64,000 bases of DNA, from NCBI GenBank assembly GCA_037951165.1, contig JBBDHG010000052.1:58501-122500 (forward strand), given 5' to 3'. Positions 35,101-46,443 of the stretch are shown in pieces; positions within the stretch are counted from its first letter, which is position 1; every line of letters starts with the position of its first letter. Source of the stretch: Lophius americanus. Lineage: Eukaryota; Chordata; Actinopteri; Lophiiformes; Lophiidae. The notes under the pieces are model-generated. The model made no database searches and had not been told where the DNA came from. It saw only the letters and a program-made list of their open reading frames with translations. The position numbers and the translations under genes were made by a program.

Positions 35101-35839
35101 TAACTCTAGTAAGTGCATAAAATGTATCCTGCAAGTGTACGCTTTTATTTATTATGTTTAGGGTTTAAGTTTAAAAGAAGTATACTAATAGCATGTGTGA
35201 ATGGACTTGGGGTGTCATTACTGCAGACTGATTTCCTTCCTCCGTTTGATCACAACCAAACTTGTTTTACAAGCTTCTGCTCTAACTGTTACTCAGAGGA
35301 AACAATCAGGGACATTTTTTTGTGGTCTTTTGTCTTTACCATGCTGCAGTTTTCAAACCACAAATATCTTCCATCAGATCCACAAAAAAGCCCCACCTCT
35401 GGAGGACATACCGGAGGACTGCAGCCTGGCCATGCGCTCCTTCCTGGAGCGAGCCCTGGAGCGGAACCCTGCTCTGAGGAGCTCGGCGTCTTTGCTGCTG
35501 AAGGAGGAGGCCATCAACCCACCCAGGGAGGATCAGCCGCGCTGTTGGAGCCTCGACTCTGCCATGGAGGAGGTCACTCACACCATGCTCAGGCAACAGA
35601 GCCAGCACCACGACACCACCCAAGGTACGGACCCACAGGTGTCCAGATCAGTTTGGTTCTAGTAGTAGTAGTACAAAACATCCCTTAACATGAATATCTT
35701 TGTCTTTTTTGCAGAATCTTCTCTGAACTCCGAGGATTCTGGCCACATGAGGAGGAAGGGGTCCCTGTATATTGACCTGGGAGCTTTGTCAGGTTACTGT
35801 AAACTGGTGACAGGCCCACCCGCTTCAGAATATGGCTAG
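26105..35839 (+). CDS. map3k8: map3k8 (Tpl2/Cot) MAP kinase kinase kinase 8
   Basis: Cytoplasmic Ser/Thr kinase that phosphorylates MEK1/2 downstream of IKK and NFKB1 p105. Coding exons: 27134-27469, 28341-28511, 30235-30496, 31136-31242, 32441-32593, 35378-35624, 35715-35839. The span starts at an upstream ATG at the end of non-coding exon 1. Phases join to 466 aa (human 467). The glycine loop is PKGSFGKV (146-153), with the Pro typical of this kinase. Lys168 is in MACKL, HHDIK has catalytic Asp254, Asp271 is in DFG, T291 sits in the activation loop (human T290) and MSPE is the APE equivalent. Ser401 (human S400 region) and Ser442 in GSLYID (human S443) are kept. The protein ends in EYG like human. 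The N-terminus (1-112) is divergent, with a run of seven Glu, but YGTV.DLLSFVN matches human YGTVEDLLAFAN. Confidence 0.96.
26108..27106 (+). other. map3k8 intron 1
   Basis: Contains a short TG/CG-rich run near 26684-26722. No other element recognised. Confidence 0.7.
27107..27112 (+). promoter_or_regulatory. Minimal uORF completed in map3k8 exon 2
   Basis: Exon 1 ends exactly in ATG (26105-26107). After splicing, the next codons are AGT TAG (27107-27112), giving a Met-Ser-stop uORF that ends 21 nt before the main ATG. Confidence 0.6.
27107..27469 (+). CDS. map3k8: map3k8 exon 2 with start codon
   Basis: Bases 27107-27133 are 5' UTR. ATG at 27134 opens 112 codons to donor GTGGGA. It encodes the N-terminal regulatory region, which in mammals restrains the kinase and contacts p105. 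IELLLAHMNIEDIINAAETLY parallels human [25 protein letters not shown]/GAA-rich block encodes a Glu run (residues 32-38) that is absent from human. Confidence 0.93.
28341..28511 (+). CDS. map3k8: map3k8 exon 3 (glycine loop and catalytic Lys)
   Basis: 171 bp, phase 0 at both ends. Acceptor TCGTTTACAG, donor GTGAGT. It encodes GRYQINMDVLL, WKLTYKN, VPKGSFGKVHLAQD and KKRMACKL-type sequence (human GRYQIDSDVLL, WKLTYRN, IPRGAFGKVYLAQD, KRMACKL). The first few residues at the join differ from human by one extra residue. Confidence 0.95.
28512..30234 (+). other. map3k8 intron 3
   Basis: Contains repeat family B copy 2 at its 3' end, and a short cluster at 29280-29400 where a motif of the type TTTGACGTAGGAGGGCGGAGCATTCC recurs imperfectly four times about every 35-40 bp. 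Confidence 0.6.
29695..30060 (+). repeat. Repeat family B, copy 2
   Basis: ACTAGTGGACATAGGTGG, TTTTGCAGCCAAAACCCAA, GTCCTGGTCCTCTCCC, GAGCAAATTCATT and CACCGGATAGTTGTGG followed by TTTAAGTTTAT match the other copies in order. It is the longest continuous copy. Confidence 0.7.
30235..30496 (+). CDS. map3k8: map3k8 exon 4 (kinase N-lobe to HHDIK)
   Basis: 262 bp, leaving with one base of a Pro codon at donor GTACGA. HENIAELYGALL, HLFMEAGEGGSVLEKL and CGPMREFEIIWVTK are nearly identical to human MAP3K8. It ends in the catalytic loop HHDIK, the His-His-Asp form that is characteristic of this kinase in place of HRD. Confidence 0.97.
31136..31242 (+). CDS. map3k8: map3k8 exon 5 (DFG and activation loop)
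   Basis: 107 bp, short and inside a region with no long open frame. It encodes PSNIVLMSDKAVLVDFG then LSVQMTED and RDLRGTE. DFG Asp is residue 271 and the activating Thr is 291. Acceptor CCTTTTTAG, donor GTTAGT. Confidence 0.96.
32441..32593 (+). CDS. map3k8: map3k8 exon 6 (kinase C-lobe)
   Basis: 153 bp, phase 0 at both ends. It encodes MYMSPELVLCRGHDTK, IYSLGTTIIHMQTGSPPWV and RYPRTAYPSYLYI (human IYMSPEVILCRGHSTK and so on). Acceptor CTCCATTTAG, donor GTAAGT. Confidence 0.97.
32594..35377 (+). other. map3k8 intron 6
   Basis: The longest map3k8 intron. It contains ATCAGCCAAAACATTAGAACC (33129-33149), an end motif seen in fish DNA transposons, and an AAGTATACTT-rich relic at 34815-35190. 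Confidence 0.6.
34815..35190. mobile_element. Probable DNA-transposon relic (AAGTATACTT motifs)
   Basis: AAGAAGTACACCTCAAG and ATAAGTATACTTAAG on the left and AAGAAGTATACT on the right give loosely inverted ends around AT-rich sequence. Class not determined. Confidence 0.4.
35378..35624 (+). CDS. map3k8: map3k8 exon 7 (end of kinase domain)
   Basis: 247 bp. It encodes IHKKAPPLEDIPEDCS, ERALERNPALR and INPPREDQPRC then WSLDSAMEE. The Ser in WSLDS (401) corresponds to the IKK target Ser400 in human. It leaves with one base of a Glu codon at donor GTACGG. Confidence 0.97.
35715..35839 (+). CDS. map3k8: map3k8 exon 8 (C-terminal tail)
   Basis: It encodes the last 41 residues, including GSLYIDLGALSGYCKLV and the terminal SEYG, ending at TAG (35837-35839). 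In human MAP3K8 this tail carries the degron whose loss makes the truncated Cot oncoprotein active. The tail is complete here. Acceptor TTTTTTGCAG. Confidence 0.97.
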
Positions 35840-36662
35840 AACTGTCTACACCTTGGTGTGACGTTTATTCACAAGTGGAAGGCTGCAAATCACGTGTCCC
35901 ACTGATAGACTGCATTAAATAGAATTAGGTCAATGTCGATGCTGAAAGAGGGCTGACGGGATTGAATCCTGCAAGACAGTGGTCGAAACAGATGGATTAT
36001 GGGTGAATGTGAAGAAGAACAGTGGAGCAGAGCAGAGCTTCTCTATGTGCGGTATTTCAGTTTCAGTTCTTGCTTTTTATTTCTTTCTTTAAATAATTTA
36101 TCGTTCTCTATAAATATGCCAGATCTCTAACGTGTGTGCACCATGAAGCGTGCATGATAGCTAGTTCTTTGTGAACCTTTCTCTGTTGATTCCTGTGGAA
36201 TATTAGTAGCATCATGCAATTGTAAATGACACTTGGGTTGGATCCACAAGAACTGATGTGTTTAATACATCCTGTGATATGTGGTCTTTTTTACCATCAA
36301 AATGTGTTTTATTTTCTTAACTGCTAAGAAAAGACTTTGCTGAAATAATGAAAAATGTACCAGCCAATAGATGCATTTAAGTGAAAGCCAATCCCAGCAT
36401 TGATGAGTCGCTCCTTAAGTGAAATAGATTATTCATTTTGGATTTCCAGCTTCTAACTTCAAATGAGATTCCAATGAAGTTGAAAACATTCCTTAGGTAG
36501 GTCCGTATTTGTGTCATTCAGCTCGATGATCTTGTTTCACTTTCCCTATATTACTCAATGTGAGGACATGAAGGTTTCATGGGTATATACAAAAAAAAAG
36601 AAATGTTTTGCATCACATTTTATATATTCTATTTAAAGGATAACAATATTGAAGTCGCTCTA

Positions 36663-36668
36663 AATAAA
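36663..36668 (+). terminator. map3k8: Candidate map3k8 polyadenylation signal
   Basis: AATAAA 824 nt after the stop codon, in an AT-rich 3' UTR with several ATTTA-type pentamers. A later AATAAA lies at 36951-36956. ATTTA elements would fit the unstable mRNA of an immediate-early signalling gene, but that is inference. Confidence 0.45.
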
Positions 36669-36699
36669 TGTTTTATATATGTTAAATGTATTTATTTGA

Positions 36700-37247
36700 A
36701 TTCCTTGAATTGTATGTTAGGTTGTAAATCATATCATTTTAATTAGAAACGCAATTCTCAAACTTCATGTCTTATCTTATTTACATACCCGCTCTTGCTT
36801 TGTTAATTGTTCATGTTCAAGTTTGTTTTAAAAAAGTGTCATTAGCATCTGCAGTTATGTTAGCATCCAAAGCTTGCGGAAGCTAACGGTTATTTGGTTT
36901 CAGCTTTTTATTCAAGCCCTTGTAATGCTAATCCACACCACTTAAAAACAAATAAAATAAATACCCCCGGTTAAACGTTTAGTGCATTTATTTAAATATT
37001 TGGTATATATTGACATTTCCCATCATCACCTCCTGGTCAAACTGTCAACCGGAAGTGGGAAAGTCTAAAGACGGAAAACATGGGGGGGGAGGATTTTCTT
37101 TACACTAATGAAACGTCATTACACCTGATTCCAGACTGATTCCAGAGATGTATATTTTGATTATCCTTCATCCAGATCATGGATGGAGGAGAATTAGGAT
37201 ACGTATACGAGTACTAGAGTTATAATGTAAAAACCACAATCTCTTTG

Positions 37248-37282
<35 letters not shown>

Positions 37283-38400
37283 CCTCTACTTTGGACTAAA
37301 TGTGAAGTGTTGCCTGGGCCTTTATTGGGAGCTATAATAACTAAAATATGTTAGTTTCATAAAAGAATAAGATTACACTGAATAAATCATTTTCTTTTGA
37401 CTTTTTTCCTTCTATCTATTGGTGAAGCACCAATAGGTGGCGGTAGTGACTTGTGAAATATTCATTAAAACTATCACAATATCAGTCTGTCTCTCTCTCT
37501 CACTGAAAATAACCTTAATTGAACATTTTTCAGAGTAATATTATTGTGATTATTTTTATTTTTTTTACTTATTATTTATTTGTAAATAAATTGTTCATTA
37601 CATTCTTTTTTAGTTCAATGTAATGCACAAAGTCAATGTCAAGGAGACCCCGATCTGAATAAGAGGCAATGTCAAAGTCCAGTAAACTATGAAGATACAA
37701 AGAGAAAACACACAAAGTGTTACCGGACACATAACAACACAAAGACATACTGTTGAAATAACACAGGAAAAAGGTAAAAACATAAAACACAGAAGCATGA
37801 CTTATTAAATAAAGCAAAAATCAGAAACTAAAACCATGATAACATATAAACTTTGAAAATAAATCAGGAGAGCCAACACAAACATATAAATAACAACATA
37901 TAAACAGAGTCACGACAACGGATTCAATTACTCACATCCATTATATCCACAGACAAAATATGTTAATGATTCTTGATTACTTGATGAAAGGAGAAATGTT
38001 GTAAAGTGTATCACATCGGCAGTTTTAACTATTGCTAATTATGATACTTTCCTGATAACATATCATGAAAAACATATCGACAAAAATATACCGTAAGTCA
38101 TACACCTTTAGTTATGTTTCTATTTTGATTTATTTATTGCCATAAAAACTCACTGCGGGTCGATTCAGGTCACCATATTACATCCTGTAATACAGCAGAT
38201 GAATTTGCACCAGTGAGCTATCCCATAATACTGCAGGTAACAGATTAAATCCAGATATGCATCGCAGAACATGAATGATGAATGATGCTGGAGATGAAAC
38301 ACTGCTTTAGTCATATGTAGATGAAGATTATACCCAAAAATGTAATGATGATGATGATGGACAGGCTAAAGTCAATCACAATGAGCGAAAGTGTCTTTCT
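36700..38400. other. Downstream of map3k8, no gene recognised
   Basis: AT-rich. It contains a TTA microsatellite (37248-37282). Open frames at 37572-37817 are in low-complexity AT sequence. Confidence 0.5.
37248..37282 (+). repeat. (TTA)n microsatellite
   Basis: About eleven perfect ATT/TTA triplets. Confidence 0.95.
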
Positions 38401-38439
38401 TGGAGGGATGGGTTATGTGTTTCATAGAGATATGGCTGC

Positions 38440-38905
38440 GCGACAACAGACACGCCTGTCGTGAGTTTAACCAGCTTTCAGATAGTGGTGGTGGACAAAA
38501 AAAAAAGGACAGGAGCTGCAGCCGGAGCGACATGAGGAAATGGTGGAGGTAGCCCGTGTCCAAACCCACCAAGACCCCAACAACAAACCCTAGATGACCA
38601 GAGACATCAAGGCCACACTGAGCAGGAAGGAGACTGAGCAGGAAGGAGGCAGTGACAAGGAGAATATGAAGACTGTGTGGGAAAAACTGACGGAAAAGAT
38701 CGTGGAGGGCAAGGAGTGTTAAAGGAGGAAGTCGGAGAGCAAACTCTAGCAGAACAACATGAGGGACTGGGACAAATGCCAGAAGAACCATCACTGGTCA
38801 TGGCAGCCGATGAGCATCAGGCCAATGCGTTAAACCTGTTCTTCAATTAGTTTGGGTTTAGTTGGGTTTCCCCCTTCCTTTGGGATCAATAAAGCTCTAT
38901 CTTAT
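38440..38905 (+). mobile_element. Non-LTR retrotransposon relic, Rex-like, internally deleted
   Basis: Translations across frames include NNKP-MTRDIKATLS and QANALNLFFN, the linker between endonuclease and RT in Rex-type elements. The sequence then jumps to the 3' tail CTTTGGGATCAATAAAGC. The whole RT domain is missing. Confidence 0.6.
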
Positions 38906-40032
38906 CAGAACTTCTCTCTCTTGAATCCACTCACAAGTAAATGTGCGGACGCTGAGAGGTCGTCCCAAAACTATGTTTTACAAAAACACACTTCTAATAC
39001 CTGAGAGCCTGTGAATCACCTCAGAGAACCCCCCCGAGGTGATTCATCAGAATGACTCATAGATTTTGTTTTCTTCATGAAGAATCTATGCCTGATTCTC
39101 TGTATTAGTCCGTAAGAACCCATGGTGACACAACCCCCGGCTTTACTCTTGACTGTAAGTCCTTAAGGGAGTGATGTCTGCTGAACATCTACATCTCCTC
39201 CACCTAAAAGAGTTCACTTTGGAGTTGAATATGATGTGGATCAATCACTGGTTCAATCAGAATGCTGATTTCTAGTTTACTCTATTAGCCTGTGGCTTAG
39301 TTTTTCTTTATTTTCTATTTGTAATCGGTTTTGTCCATAGTTTGTTAATCTAATGTTTGATCTATGTGAATAAAAAGTAATCTATCAAAAATCAAAATTT
39401 TTCAAACGAGGAAAAGATGATGGTGGGTCATAAACTATATGCAACGATACAACGTCTGACACCCAAGAAAACAATTTCCTAAATGTGCTTTATTTAATCT
39501 GTTTCATCTCCACCCTGTTGAGTCTGATGGCTGCAGGCTCTGTGTCTTTGCGGAGAGTTTTCTCTCATTCCTTTATTGAGCTCTCGTTCCGCTCTTCAAT
39601 AAGCCACAGTGCTATTTTTAAAATCTCATTTAGAAAGAAACTCACACACTTTCTGCTTGACTTCCATTTCCTATCTCACCTTTGGATGCTCTTCTTGTCA
39701 TCACCCACACAACCCAATATCCTCCACCGCCGAAGCACACTCCTCCACCTCGTAGCAGTCGTCGTGCCGTCACCAGTGAGTGCACGTGTGGGCGAGGCGG
39801 CGAGGGTGTCACGCGTCGGATGGGACAGAAACTCGTCTGGCTGAAGTGCTCCTTCTCCACCCAGCTGTGAGGTAATTGCTCGGCAAAATCACAATGACTG
39901 CTGGAGGAAGTGGAGGGACATGAGGCCTTCCTCGCCGACTCAGAGAGGGTTACAAGATGTATCTGACTTTACTGAGGAGGAAATGAGTCTCTTACTGCTA
40001 ATTACTGCTAATTACTGCTAATGCTCGGCGTG

Positions 40033-41260
40033 CAGTGGTGGGTAAAGTATTCACATCCTTTACTTGACCAGAAGTACTCACGCCCCTCCGAGAAAATACT
40101 CCACTATACAAGTACAAGACCGGCATTCAAAACCTTACCAGAGTAAAAGTATGGAGGCATTATCAGTAGAAACGTGCTGAAGGTGAGAGAGTTAAAGTTG
40201 TCCTCGTGTAATAGGATGACCCCATCTTATGTTTTAAGACAGGATTTTTAAGAACGTAAGTTTTAAAAATGTAATTTTTAAAAATGTCCGTAAGTTCTTA
40301 AGATTGAGTCGTTAATATTTAATTATTAATGAATAATTAACTAACAGATGTATTTGATAAATACCTAAAGTAATGAATAAGTAAGTCACTTTTTTTGTTT
40401 TAAGGAATTATCAGAATATTCTCAAATCATAATTATACATTTTTTTTTCTTCATGATTCTGTTTGTCAGCTACTTCTTTTTTTGTCATACTTGTATTGGT
40501 CTTGTAAGGTTTATTCTGTGTGGTGTTTTCCTGTTATTTTGGAAGTCCCTTCCTCGTGCTGACACTTCTGCTTTACATTTCTGGCCACGATTTCTTCAAT
40601 CTGCTTAAACTTTTAAGCTCCTGTCTCTTGTTTTATTTCATTTCTCCTTCTCTCCCGGCGTAGCCTCTGTGTTTTCACTTCTCTCTCTTCTCCGTGTGTC
40701 TCTCCTGTCTTCCTCCTGTTCTCCTGCTGTGTGATTGTCCATTAGGTTCACCTGTGTTCTCCCTCCAGCTGTGTCTCAATGAGTCGTTCCCTCAGAGGAT
40801 TTACTTTGTGCTCTCTAGTCCTTCTGGAACAGTTTGTTGTTGATGCTCTTCATCAGCGGTCCAGCCTTTTTCTGTGAGTTTAGTCCCCAGTGTGTTTTCT
40901 TGAGTTTTGTTTGCATATTGTTATCGCTCAGGATTTGGATTTTGCTCTTTCTTTTTGGTTCTTGGTTTAGGACTGCTCCCATGGTTTTCTTTTCTGCCTT
41001 GTTTGGGTATTTGAAAATAGATTTCATTTATGTTTTTATTTTTTATTAATCACTGAACTGAATGTTTTTTTTTGTTTTTTTTTACTGAACTGGAAGATTA
41101 TGAGAAATTATGACCTGAGAAGTAACGAGTAACTACAGCAGTTACTGAGACAAATATAATGGAGGAGAAAATACATAATTTTCTGTGAGATGTTGTACAG
41201 TAGAAGCAGGATAAAAGCAATCAAGTACCAGTAACGGATCAGATTTCTACAAAACCTGAT
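40033..41260. mobile_element. Teleost non-autonomous repeat (AGTGGTGGGTAAAGTATT type)
   Basis: It begins CAGTGGTGGGTAAAGTATTC, with ATCCTTTACTT and ATACTCCACTATACAAGTA, and ends near CAAGTACCAGTAAC, with T-rich sequence between. This matches a very common fish repeat. A second partial copy is at 49085-49215. Confidence 0.55.
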
Positions 41261-41266
41261 AGAGGG

Positions 41267-41465
41267 GTAGCTGTAGATCACTCATCTGGACAATGGAATG
41301 TTGACGGGTCAAACCCCGGACCGCCCCTGCAGTAAATATGACGTCTGGTCTTTGAGCGAGACCCTTAAGCCTAATTTGCTGTCCAGGCTCTGACCTCTGC
41401 TCCTCAGGGATGGATCAAATTCAGTCAAGTAATTTCTATATGTTGAACTGTATGATAAATCTTTG
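41267..41465 (+). mobile_element. Degraded tRNA-derived SINE
   Basis: GGGGTAGCTGTAGATCA (A-box region), GGGTCAAACCCC (B-box region), GAGCGAGACCCTTAAGC and TCAGGGATGGATCAAATTCAG follow the same order as the SINE at 47765-48018. Confidence 0.65.
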
Positions 41466-41835
41466 TTCCATTTATTTATTTCAATTTAAATTAACCTTTT
41501 TTTAAACATTTAGGTCCTACATTTTCTCTTACCTTTATTACTTCATTTGGTCATATATTTATCCTGCCTCCTTTTTTTTTTTTTTTTTTACATATTTATG
41601 TAAATGGAAATTTAATACTTTAATTTAACTTGCGTTATCCATTTAATTATTTGATATTATGTTTGTGGTCACCAGGACTATTAATCAGATTTTCAGTACT
41701 ACTACTGTGGTTTTAAGCAGCAGACCCTGCATCTACATTACTAGTTTGACATTGCAATTTCTCTTTTTTGTAATAGCTTTGTATTGTTTAACACATGCTG
41801 CTAACTCCTAGAGCTGCAGAACCTTTAATATTCCA

Positions 41836-42272
41836 GATTTTATATTTACATTTAGATTAAATAATACATTTAATTTATAACGCACTTTACATTTGGATCA
41901 AATCTCAAAGTGTTTCAAAGTAAAAGCAGATAGAAGCATCTATAAAAAATAAAATAACTATATAAAAACATGACCACAAAGCGGCAATGTTAATTAAAAG
42001 TTATAGGTTCTGCTAAAAAGGAAAGTTTTAAGTCCATTTTTAAATGTGTCAGTCGTCTGTGGAGCCCTCAGATGGTCAGGAAGGGCATTCCACAGACGAG
42101 GGGCAGCAGAACAGAAGGCCTGATCACCCATGGGGCTGAGCTCAGTCCGCGGAAGGAGGAGGCGGTATAAGTGGGTAGAACGGAGGGATCGTGTTGTGGT
42201 CAGTGGGGTGAGTAGTTCTTTTAGGTAGGGGGGTGCGTTACCATGGATGCAGGAGAGAGATCTTATAATCAA
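41836..42272 (-). mobile_element. L2-type LINE relic, ORF2 C-terminus and 3' end
   Basis: The minus frame at 42272-41994 reads HGNAPPYLKELLTP, RSLRSTHLYRLLLPRT, GDQAFCSAAPRLWNALP and DTFKNGLKTFLF. This is the conserved tail of L2/CR1-type reverse transcriptase proteins (PPYL-ELL, APRLWN-LP, FK--LKT-LF). Sequence to about 41836 is the 3' UTR (CTTTACATTTGGATCAAATC). Confidence 0.88.
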
Positions 42273-43900
42273 TCCTTTTGTTGTGAAGCTTTAACTCTTA
42301 ACAGTAATTAAGGTAAACTTAAGATGCTCTGAGTAACGAATAATATGAGATCTCCTATAATTTATAAGGACTTAGTGTCTGCATTATTAGTGTAGATTGT
42401 ATTTTTGCTGATCCTGGATGTCCAGATAAATTAACTCTTGTGATGGCGAGCCGAGCCCAATAACAACCTTCAACTTTTACAGAGGACAACTGATGCCCAC
42501 TCCCATTGGAGAACAGATAAAGATAATCACAACAAACTAACTCCATCACAGTTAGCAGTGTATTAATGTTCTTCCCATTCTGGATAAAGACCATCACTCT
42601 TTGTCCCTACCCTTGGAATAACCTGTTACTCTGAACTGTTAAGTTCAGAATTGGACTATACTTCATGTTTCTTTTCAAGAGCTCATTTTGTTTCTTCAAA
42701 TATATATTCATAATCAGCGCTGTGTAAATATATACATAAATGTTCACTTAGGGTGTTTTAAATAAGGGCAATAAATAACCAGATTCTTCACCTTCCATTG
42801 CTCTTTCTGTGAGTTTCTCAAGGCTCCTCCCGAACTTAGATGTGTTTGTCAGTCTGTGACTGGTCCAAATCGTAAGGAACGCTATATTTACATTTCGGTG
42901 GAGGTATCGCTGGGACTGACTGCAAACCTACTAAATCAGAGTTTTGAGGCCGAATAAGCCCACATGAATCTGCGTGACACTGGAGGTTGTTCCTGTTCTC
43001 ATTGAATGTTGTCTTTTTAATGAGATGGAAGAAAGAACTGACTTGACGTTATGTGCTGATCCATCTTTATCAGGCACGACATCAAGAGCCAAGTCGGCAT
43101 CCTCTTCGACTGAACTGCTGCCAATAAAAGTAATCAGAGCGTGGATAGAACAAACCCTCCAGCTATGAGAGGAGGAGAGAAAACAGAAGGGAGGAATAAA
43201 GGGACAAGCATAAGCGGGGAGAAGATGACAAGTCTTAAATTCGCTCTCCATGGAGTCTTCCAAGGACACACGAAACATTCATCAGAGGTGCAATACTACT
43301 AACTGCTTTAGCACTATTTTATTTAGTACTCACCTCAACAAAAGGCTGCTCTGGCAACTGCAGAGAAAAACAAAGAGGTTGATGTGTGGTGTGGGAGTTC
43401 AAAGGTTCACCAGGGAGTCTTCATGGACGTTTCTGTTTCAAGTGAATTCACCGGCTCACAATGTAATCTGCTTTGAGAGGTCGAAAAGACTGGAAAAGTA
43501 TAAGCACAGTACATTCACTCTTTATATACGCAGAGAATCGAAAACAAAACATACCCTACCTTTTATGTTCATGTTTGACTGTGTATTGAGGAGACGAGTA
43601 CCCGAGGCTCCGCTTTGCTTTCTGCCCTTATGGCAGAACAACTTTCCTCACAGCGAGAGTCCACACTCCCACCAACTCCCTGCAGTTTCTCACATTTACT
43701 TAATAACATGTTTCACAGTACAGAGGAGTTGTTCAGCAGAGGTTTTTGGGTTATGTTACGGCTCAATCCATAAAAGAAGACCCGGTGTTGATTCTCTAGT
43801 GGCAAGTAGAACTTTACCTGTTTGACCCAACAGGTCCATAGTCAGGTTTCTACCTAGTTTTTGCTTTTTCTTTTAAAAACTGTGCACTCTCCAACTGTGC
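42273..43900. other. Intergenic, no gene recognised
   Basis: The 191-codon plus frame at 43250-43825 and the 115-codon minus frame at 43278-42931 overlap in antisense and match no family I know. A good acceptor (TTACTTTTATTGGCAG, minus, ending near 43124) precedes an open acidic segment, but no donor follows. Confidence 0.4.
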
Positions 43901-43909
43901 TAGATTTTA

Positions 43910-44570
43910 ACCACAGCAAAAGGCTGTAGTATGTGAACATAACTCCCTCTAGTGGACATAGGTGGCATTTTGCAGCAAAAATCCCATATATGAGTCCACT
44001 GAAGAAGAACTTTATTGTCATTATATGAAAAGCATACAACAAATTGCAAACTCCCCATGGTTCATGAAGGTAACATTGCCTTTCAACATATAAACACTTT
44101 TAAAATCATTGAAATAAATAAAACATTGATTTTTCTCTGCCCTCAATCAATAATAAACAGGCAAATGAAAAGAATACTATCATACTCATAATAATCAGTA
44201 ATAGGATATGATCAAAAGTTGCGGTAACCTCTGACTCAGTCACATCTTTTCAATGGTTGGTTTAGCTGTACAACAGTATTTGTGTACAAATGGCTCCTCA
44301 GTCTGGTTGTGCACATTTTAATTGCCCCCTAGTGCCTCCCAGTGGGCAGAGGTGTAAACAGGCAATGTCAAGGATGAGATGAGTTCTTAGAAAACATGTA
44401 CTTTTTAAGATTTCTATTCAAAGAGTTTCTGAGCAAATTCATGGCTTGTTTGGTTTCATGGTTTTACTGGATTACAATGATATAGAGTTTTTTAATTTAA
44501 AAAGAAAAATCATGTGGATAGAAATATTAGTATTTTTAGGTGTTAACAATGTGGGTACAATGGACATAGG
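43910..44570 (+). repeat. Repeat family B, copy 3, split by a LINE/SINE tail
   Basis: CTCTAGTGGACATAGGTGG and TTTTGCAGCAAAAATCCC at 43950-43985, GAGCAAATTCATGG near 44431 and GGATAGAAATATTAGTATTTTT near 44517. Between them lies the tail GAACTTTATTGTCATTAT (44008-44025). Confidence 0.6.
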
Positions 44571-45089
44571 TGGACAAATTAGTCTTAAATGATCACGTAA
44601 GCAAACACCCGCTTTGGACTGTGGTTGTCCCTGTCCTGGGATCCCACGGTCAAACAGAGTTCGTCTCCTGCCAAGTTTGAGGCTTAAAGGGTTAAAATCC
44701 GCCATTTGTTTCTATTTAACCGTTCACTTAAAGCTGATTTACAGGACTTGCAATTGGAACTGGCAGGTCATTTTGAGTTTGTGGGATGATTTTAGAGTGG
44801 TGTGTGTATGTGTGTCCTTGATCCCTTTTTTGCTAATGCAATGACCTCCCTCGCCCATCAGTGTGAACAGAGATCTCTCTTCATTCTCTGCTAACAAAGT
44901 GACAGTTCCTTCTATAGTGTGCTTTGACAAGAGTTACACATTTTCCTCCCGACACTTGAAGTTTCACACAGCATCGTCAATTTATACCAGCTATCAATCC
45001 CTCTGCCAGCAGAGAAAATGTACAGATTCATGATATGCTATTCAGTAAGATCTATGACGAGATAAATAAAAATAAATAACATATTATAG

Positions 45090-45500
45090 ATAAATATATA
45101 TCTCTTGATATATCAAGACAGATCTCCTCGAGTCGATAAGTATGCACCAAACTTGGACTAAATCGGACCGATGATAAGGAAGTAATATCTGAAAAATCGT
45201 GTTTTTTGTAAGAAAAAGCTAGTTGGTAAAATATAAACTACTAGAATAAAATCTGATATATAAAAGATAGATCCCCTACAGTCGATTCATGTTCACCAAA
45301 TTTGAACTAAATCAGACCATCCATGGAGAAATTATGGTCCGGAATTGTTTGGTGATAAAGCTCTCCCTTGTGTCAGAAATATACAATCGACTTTTCCCAA
45401 AATCGATCCTGGTCTTCCTCGCATTAAGGTCTATGTGGGTGTAAAATTTGAAAAAGATCCATTGAATTATTTTTGGGTTAATCGCATTAACACGAAGGAT
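45090..45500 (+). repeat. Repeat family A, copy 1
   Basis: GATCTCCTCGAGTCGAT, ATGCACCAAACTTGGACTAA, then a second partial unit with CAGTCGATTCATGTTCACC, TGATAAAGCTCTCCCTTG, AAATCGATCCTGGTCTTCC and AGGTCTATGTGGGTGTAAAA. Confidence 0.8.
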
Positions 45501-45776
45501 CGGCGGCAGACGCAGTGATGGCGGTTTCCGTAATATCCTGACCCCTCAGGGATATAATAAGTGTTTGGTTAAAGATTAACATTTATTGAAGATTGTTGAA
45601 ACCACCTGTAAGAGCCCAAATCAGCCGCGCCACATTCAGGGGCTGGGACAGCTTGTATCACAGGGTCATGACAATAGATTTGGGAGGGGAAAGAAGAGGT
45701 GTTCGTGAGTGATCACCTGTTAGAAGGGGTGGGTACACACATACACATTACATTAACATGAAATTAGCTTTTGTGT

Positions 45777-45826
<50 letters not shown>

Positions 45827-46440
45827 CTGCGTCCTCCTCCATGTGGGCAGAATCGTGCGGGCGCATCAAGGGTTTTGGAAAAATGTGCGAATGACAAGGT
45901 CTTGACAAGCTGACACCGGGATTTCATTAGCAGACACATCACTTGTCTCCATGATGCAAACCAGCGTCAGTCTTTCCTGTCTGCAGCAGGAGCAGATGGT
46001 TTGCGTTCCTCCTAAGCCGTCTGTGTTTCCTGCCTGCTGAAGATGTTTTTCACCAGAGGGCGTCTGAGGAAAGAATGAGAGATAAACTTTTGTCCTTTCT
46101 CCGGGTGTGATGACGACAGTCAAGGGAGAGTAGAACCGACAGAACACCGAACCTTTCTTCATATTAACAGATGATTCATTAACATCAAACCACGTTTCGG
46201 AGATTTCCAGCTCCCTTTCACTGCAGACAGAAGTTTTGTCTGCCAAAACATCGGCTGCAAGAAGTCTGCGGTGGGATTATGTGTCGTTGTTGACACGCTC
46301 CTTATGAATGTGTAAAATGAAATCATGTTGCTCTTACATGGCAGAATAACACAGCAGCAAGAGGTGGGTGAGGAACAGAGAGATAATGCTTCACCACAAT
46401 ATTTCAAATAGTTTGGCGTTTTACCATAACATCCTCTTAT
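45500..46440. other. Intergenic with GT microsatellite
   Basis: The GT run is at 45769-45825. The minus frame at 46246-45866 includes FYSPLTVVITPGERTKVYLS, which loosely resembles an ASH-type domain but lacks supporting exons. Not annotated as a gene. Confidence 0.4.
45769..45825 (+). repeat. (GT)n microsatellite
   Basis: Almost uninterrupted GT dinucleotide of about 57 bp. Confidence 0.97.
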
Positions 46441-46443
46441 TTA

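Noticed and set aside
35113..35688. 191-codon plus frame
   Set aside because: Its second half is an out-of-frame reading of map3k8 exon 7. The first half is intron.
43250..43825. 191-codon plus frame
   Set aside because: One of the longest frames in the window, but with no recognisable domain, Cys/Arg/His-rich random-like composition and no splice context. Kept only as a note in the intergenic entry.
45866..46246. Minus frame with an ASH-domain-like stretch (FYSPLTVVITPGERTKVYLS)
   Set aside because: Resemblance is limited to one strand of about 20 residues. The candidate acceptor joins in a different frame, and no companion exons were found.
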